64,000 nt of DNA from Hymenobacter tibetensis. Its GTDB lineage: Bacteria; Bacteroidota; Bacteroidia; Cytophagales; Hymenobacteraceae. The stretch is from positions 3,748,001-3,812,000 of the forward strand of contig NZ_CP094669.1 in NCBI RefSeq assembly GCF_022827545.1. Reading direction: 5' to 3'. This document shows positions 61,137 to 64,000 of the stretch, piece by piece (the first letter of the stretch is position 1; every line of letters begins with the position of its first letter). A program made the position numbers and the translations under genes. The notes under the pieces were generated by a model. It was not told where the DNA came from and ran no database searches. It worked only from the letters and a program-made list of their open reading frames with translations.

Positions 61137-61334
61137 GTTTTGCATCAGCCACGGTCCTTTTGTTACTGTAGCTGGCAGCAAGTATCGCCTGCTTCTCTAG
61201 TCCATAATTACACTATCTCTACCGACTATTTTACCTTGGTGCGAAGCAGACCCAAGCACCTAGCTGTTTGACTAGCTGTTTGAATTGTGTAAAAAGCTGT
61301 TTGATTCTCTTTTTCAGCCCTGAAGCAGGGGAAG

Positions 61335-61368
61335 GACCTTTGTCTTAGGAAAGGCAGTAAGCCTTTCC
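61335..61368 (+). promoter_or_regulatory. Promoter box and leader hairpin of the cupin operon
   Basis: GACCTTTG at 61335-61342 is followed by a perfect 8-base hairpin (GGAAAGGC at 61348-61355 with GCCTTTCC at 61361-61368, 5-base loop) in the presumed 5' leader, 28 bases before the cupin ATG. The hairpin could affect transcript stability or expression of the operon. Confidence 0.5.
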
Positions 61369-61396
61369 CCATGATACCTTCTTGAGCTGAAGAACC

Positions 61397-61816
61397 ATGA
61401 GCGAACAAACACCAAATACCAGCAGCCCGGCCAAAACCGCGCGGGGTGCTGCCGAAAACTTCATTGGCACGGCCTGGGTGAGCCTGGTAATACCCCCTGG
61501 TAATCCCACCGATTGCGTGGTGGGCTACGTCACCTTCGAGCCGGGGGCGCGCAATAACTGGCACGCGCACCCCAGCGGCCAGCTGCTGGTCGTGACGGCC
61601 GGGGCGGGCTACTACCAGGAAAAGGGCCAGCCGGCGCTGCTGCTGCGGGCCGGCGACGCGGTCAGTATTGCGCCCGGCGTGGTGCATTGGCACGGGGCCA
61701 CGGCCACCAGCCTCTTTGTACACTATGCCATCAACCCCGGCGCCAGTCAGGGATTGGGCGACTGGATGGAGCCCGTGACGGACGAGGAGTACCAAGCCGC
61801 CCACCAGGGCTCGTAA
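61397..61816 (+). CDS. Cupin-domain protein
   Basis: This 139-residue protein holds a cupin fold with the metal-binding motif HAHPSGQLLVVTAGAGYYQE and the second motif APGVVHWHGATATSLF. Cupins of this type, found next to carboxymuconolactone decarboxylases, are often annotated as (R)-mandelonitrile lyase-like or quinol-related proteins. The gene opens an operon with a CMD protein and an aldo/keto reductase, so it probably takes part in a redox or detoxification pathway, but its reaction is not known. Confidence 0.9.
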   Translation: MSEQTPNTSSPAKTARGAAENFIGTAWVSLVIPPGNPTDCVVGYVTFEPGARNNWHAHPSGQLLVVTAGAGYYQEKGQPALLLRAGDAVSIAPGVVHWHGATATSLFVHYAINPGASQGLGDWMEPVTDEEYQAAHQGS

Positions 61817-61870
61817 GCCCAGCTGGCGCCTTTAGCCTTGTTCAATAGCCTCCTATCCTTCCTGCAAGCA

Positions 61871-63825
<1,955 letters not shown>

Positions 63826-63838
63826 ACGCCCTTACACC

Positions 63839-64000
63839 ATGAACAGGCTCCTGATTTCAACCTTGCTAACTGCCGCGGCACTCAGTGGCTGCCGCTCGAG
63901 CCAGCCCTCTGCCAAGTTGCCGGATAATGGGGGCGGTGGGCAGGTCGATGTGCGCACGTACCAGCGGGTCGATACCCTCAACTACACCGGCACAGGCTAC
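63839..64000 (+). CDS. Lipoprotein, 5' end only (cut by window edge)
   Basis: The ATG at 63839, 14 bases after the AKR stop, opens a lipoprotein signal (NRLLISTLLTAAALSGCRSS) with the lipobox Cys in LSGC. The visible 54 residues continue with a Gly-rich linker and then VDVRTYQRVDTLNYTGTGY. The rest lies outside the window, so the family cannot be named. The short spacing suggests it belongs to the cupin operon. Confidence 0.75.
   Translation, partial: MNRLLISTLLTAAALSGCRSSQPSAKLPDNGGGGQVDVRTYQRVDTLNYTGTGY

Overview
The window looks like chromosomal DNA of a high-GC Bacteroidota bacterium, most probably a Hymenobacter-like member of the Hymenobacteraceae. The evidence is a carboxypeptidase-regulatory-type TonB-dependent receptor, a protein with a C-terminal type IX secretion sorting domain, many HxlR, AraC and GlxA regulators paired with NAD(P)-dependent oxidoreductases, the near absence of Shine-Dalgarno sequences, and recurrent promoter boxes close to the Bacteroidota -7 consensus TAnnTTTG. 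No rRNA, tRNA or CRISPR array was seen. The genus is an inference.

Layout. 0-7 kb: an orphan gene, an HxlR-controlled oxidoreductase/monooxygenase pair, a Schlafen-type AlbA protein, an oxidoreductase-AraC operon, and a graveyard of gene ends. 7.5-11.3 kb: nrdB, an HD-domain hydrolase behind a GlxA-type regulator, and a frameshifted HD gene. 12-14.2 kb: a severed signal-peptide ORF followed by ribokinase and nucleoside hydrolase, a ribonucleoside salvage pair. 14.6-16.6 kb: a lipoprotein and decayed beta-barrel and HxlR genes. 16.6-23.7 kb: a dense run of oxidoreductases (zinc ADH and two SDRs), a DoxX-like protein and three AraC regulators. 24-33 kb: an MBL-fold lipoprotein, a diadenylate-cyclase-domain protein, and an HTH regulator divergent from a TonB receptor/FAD dehydrogenase pair. 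33-37.6 kb: IS481-type remnant, ATP-grasp protein and small orphan genes including an Imm32-like one. 37.9-47.5 kb: MutS-like ATPase, AraC/inositol-phosphatase-like/NmrA-like operon, GH2 glycosidase, two more catabolic enzymes and HxlR. 47.8-50.1 kb: three orphan genes. 50.8-54.8 kb: an AT-rich island of three exported proteins, one resembling Ca2+-dependent PI-PLC. 55-64 kb: a large orphan protein, lipoprotein, IS-end fragments, a T9SS-sorted SBBP-repeat protein, and a cupin/CMD/aldo-keto reductase operon running off the window edge.

How the genes fit together. Most of the window is a redox-stress and accessory-metabolism region in which small enzyme-plus-regulator cassettes have been repeatedly gained and lost. 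Two cassettes (4.5-6.4 kb and 21.2-23.7 kb) end in paralogous AraC genes and share a conserved upstream block with identical internal spacing, which suggests a small regulon. Pieces of further SDR, HxlR and sigma-54-activator genes lie between the intact cassettes. The most unusual parts are the AT-rich secreted PI-PLC island, the DAC-domain protein with intact DGA and RHR motifs, the shared AraC-cassette promoter block, and two families of dispersed intergenic sequence near orphan genes.
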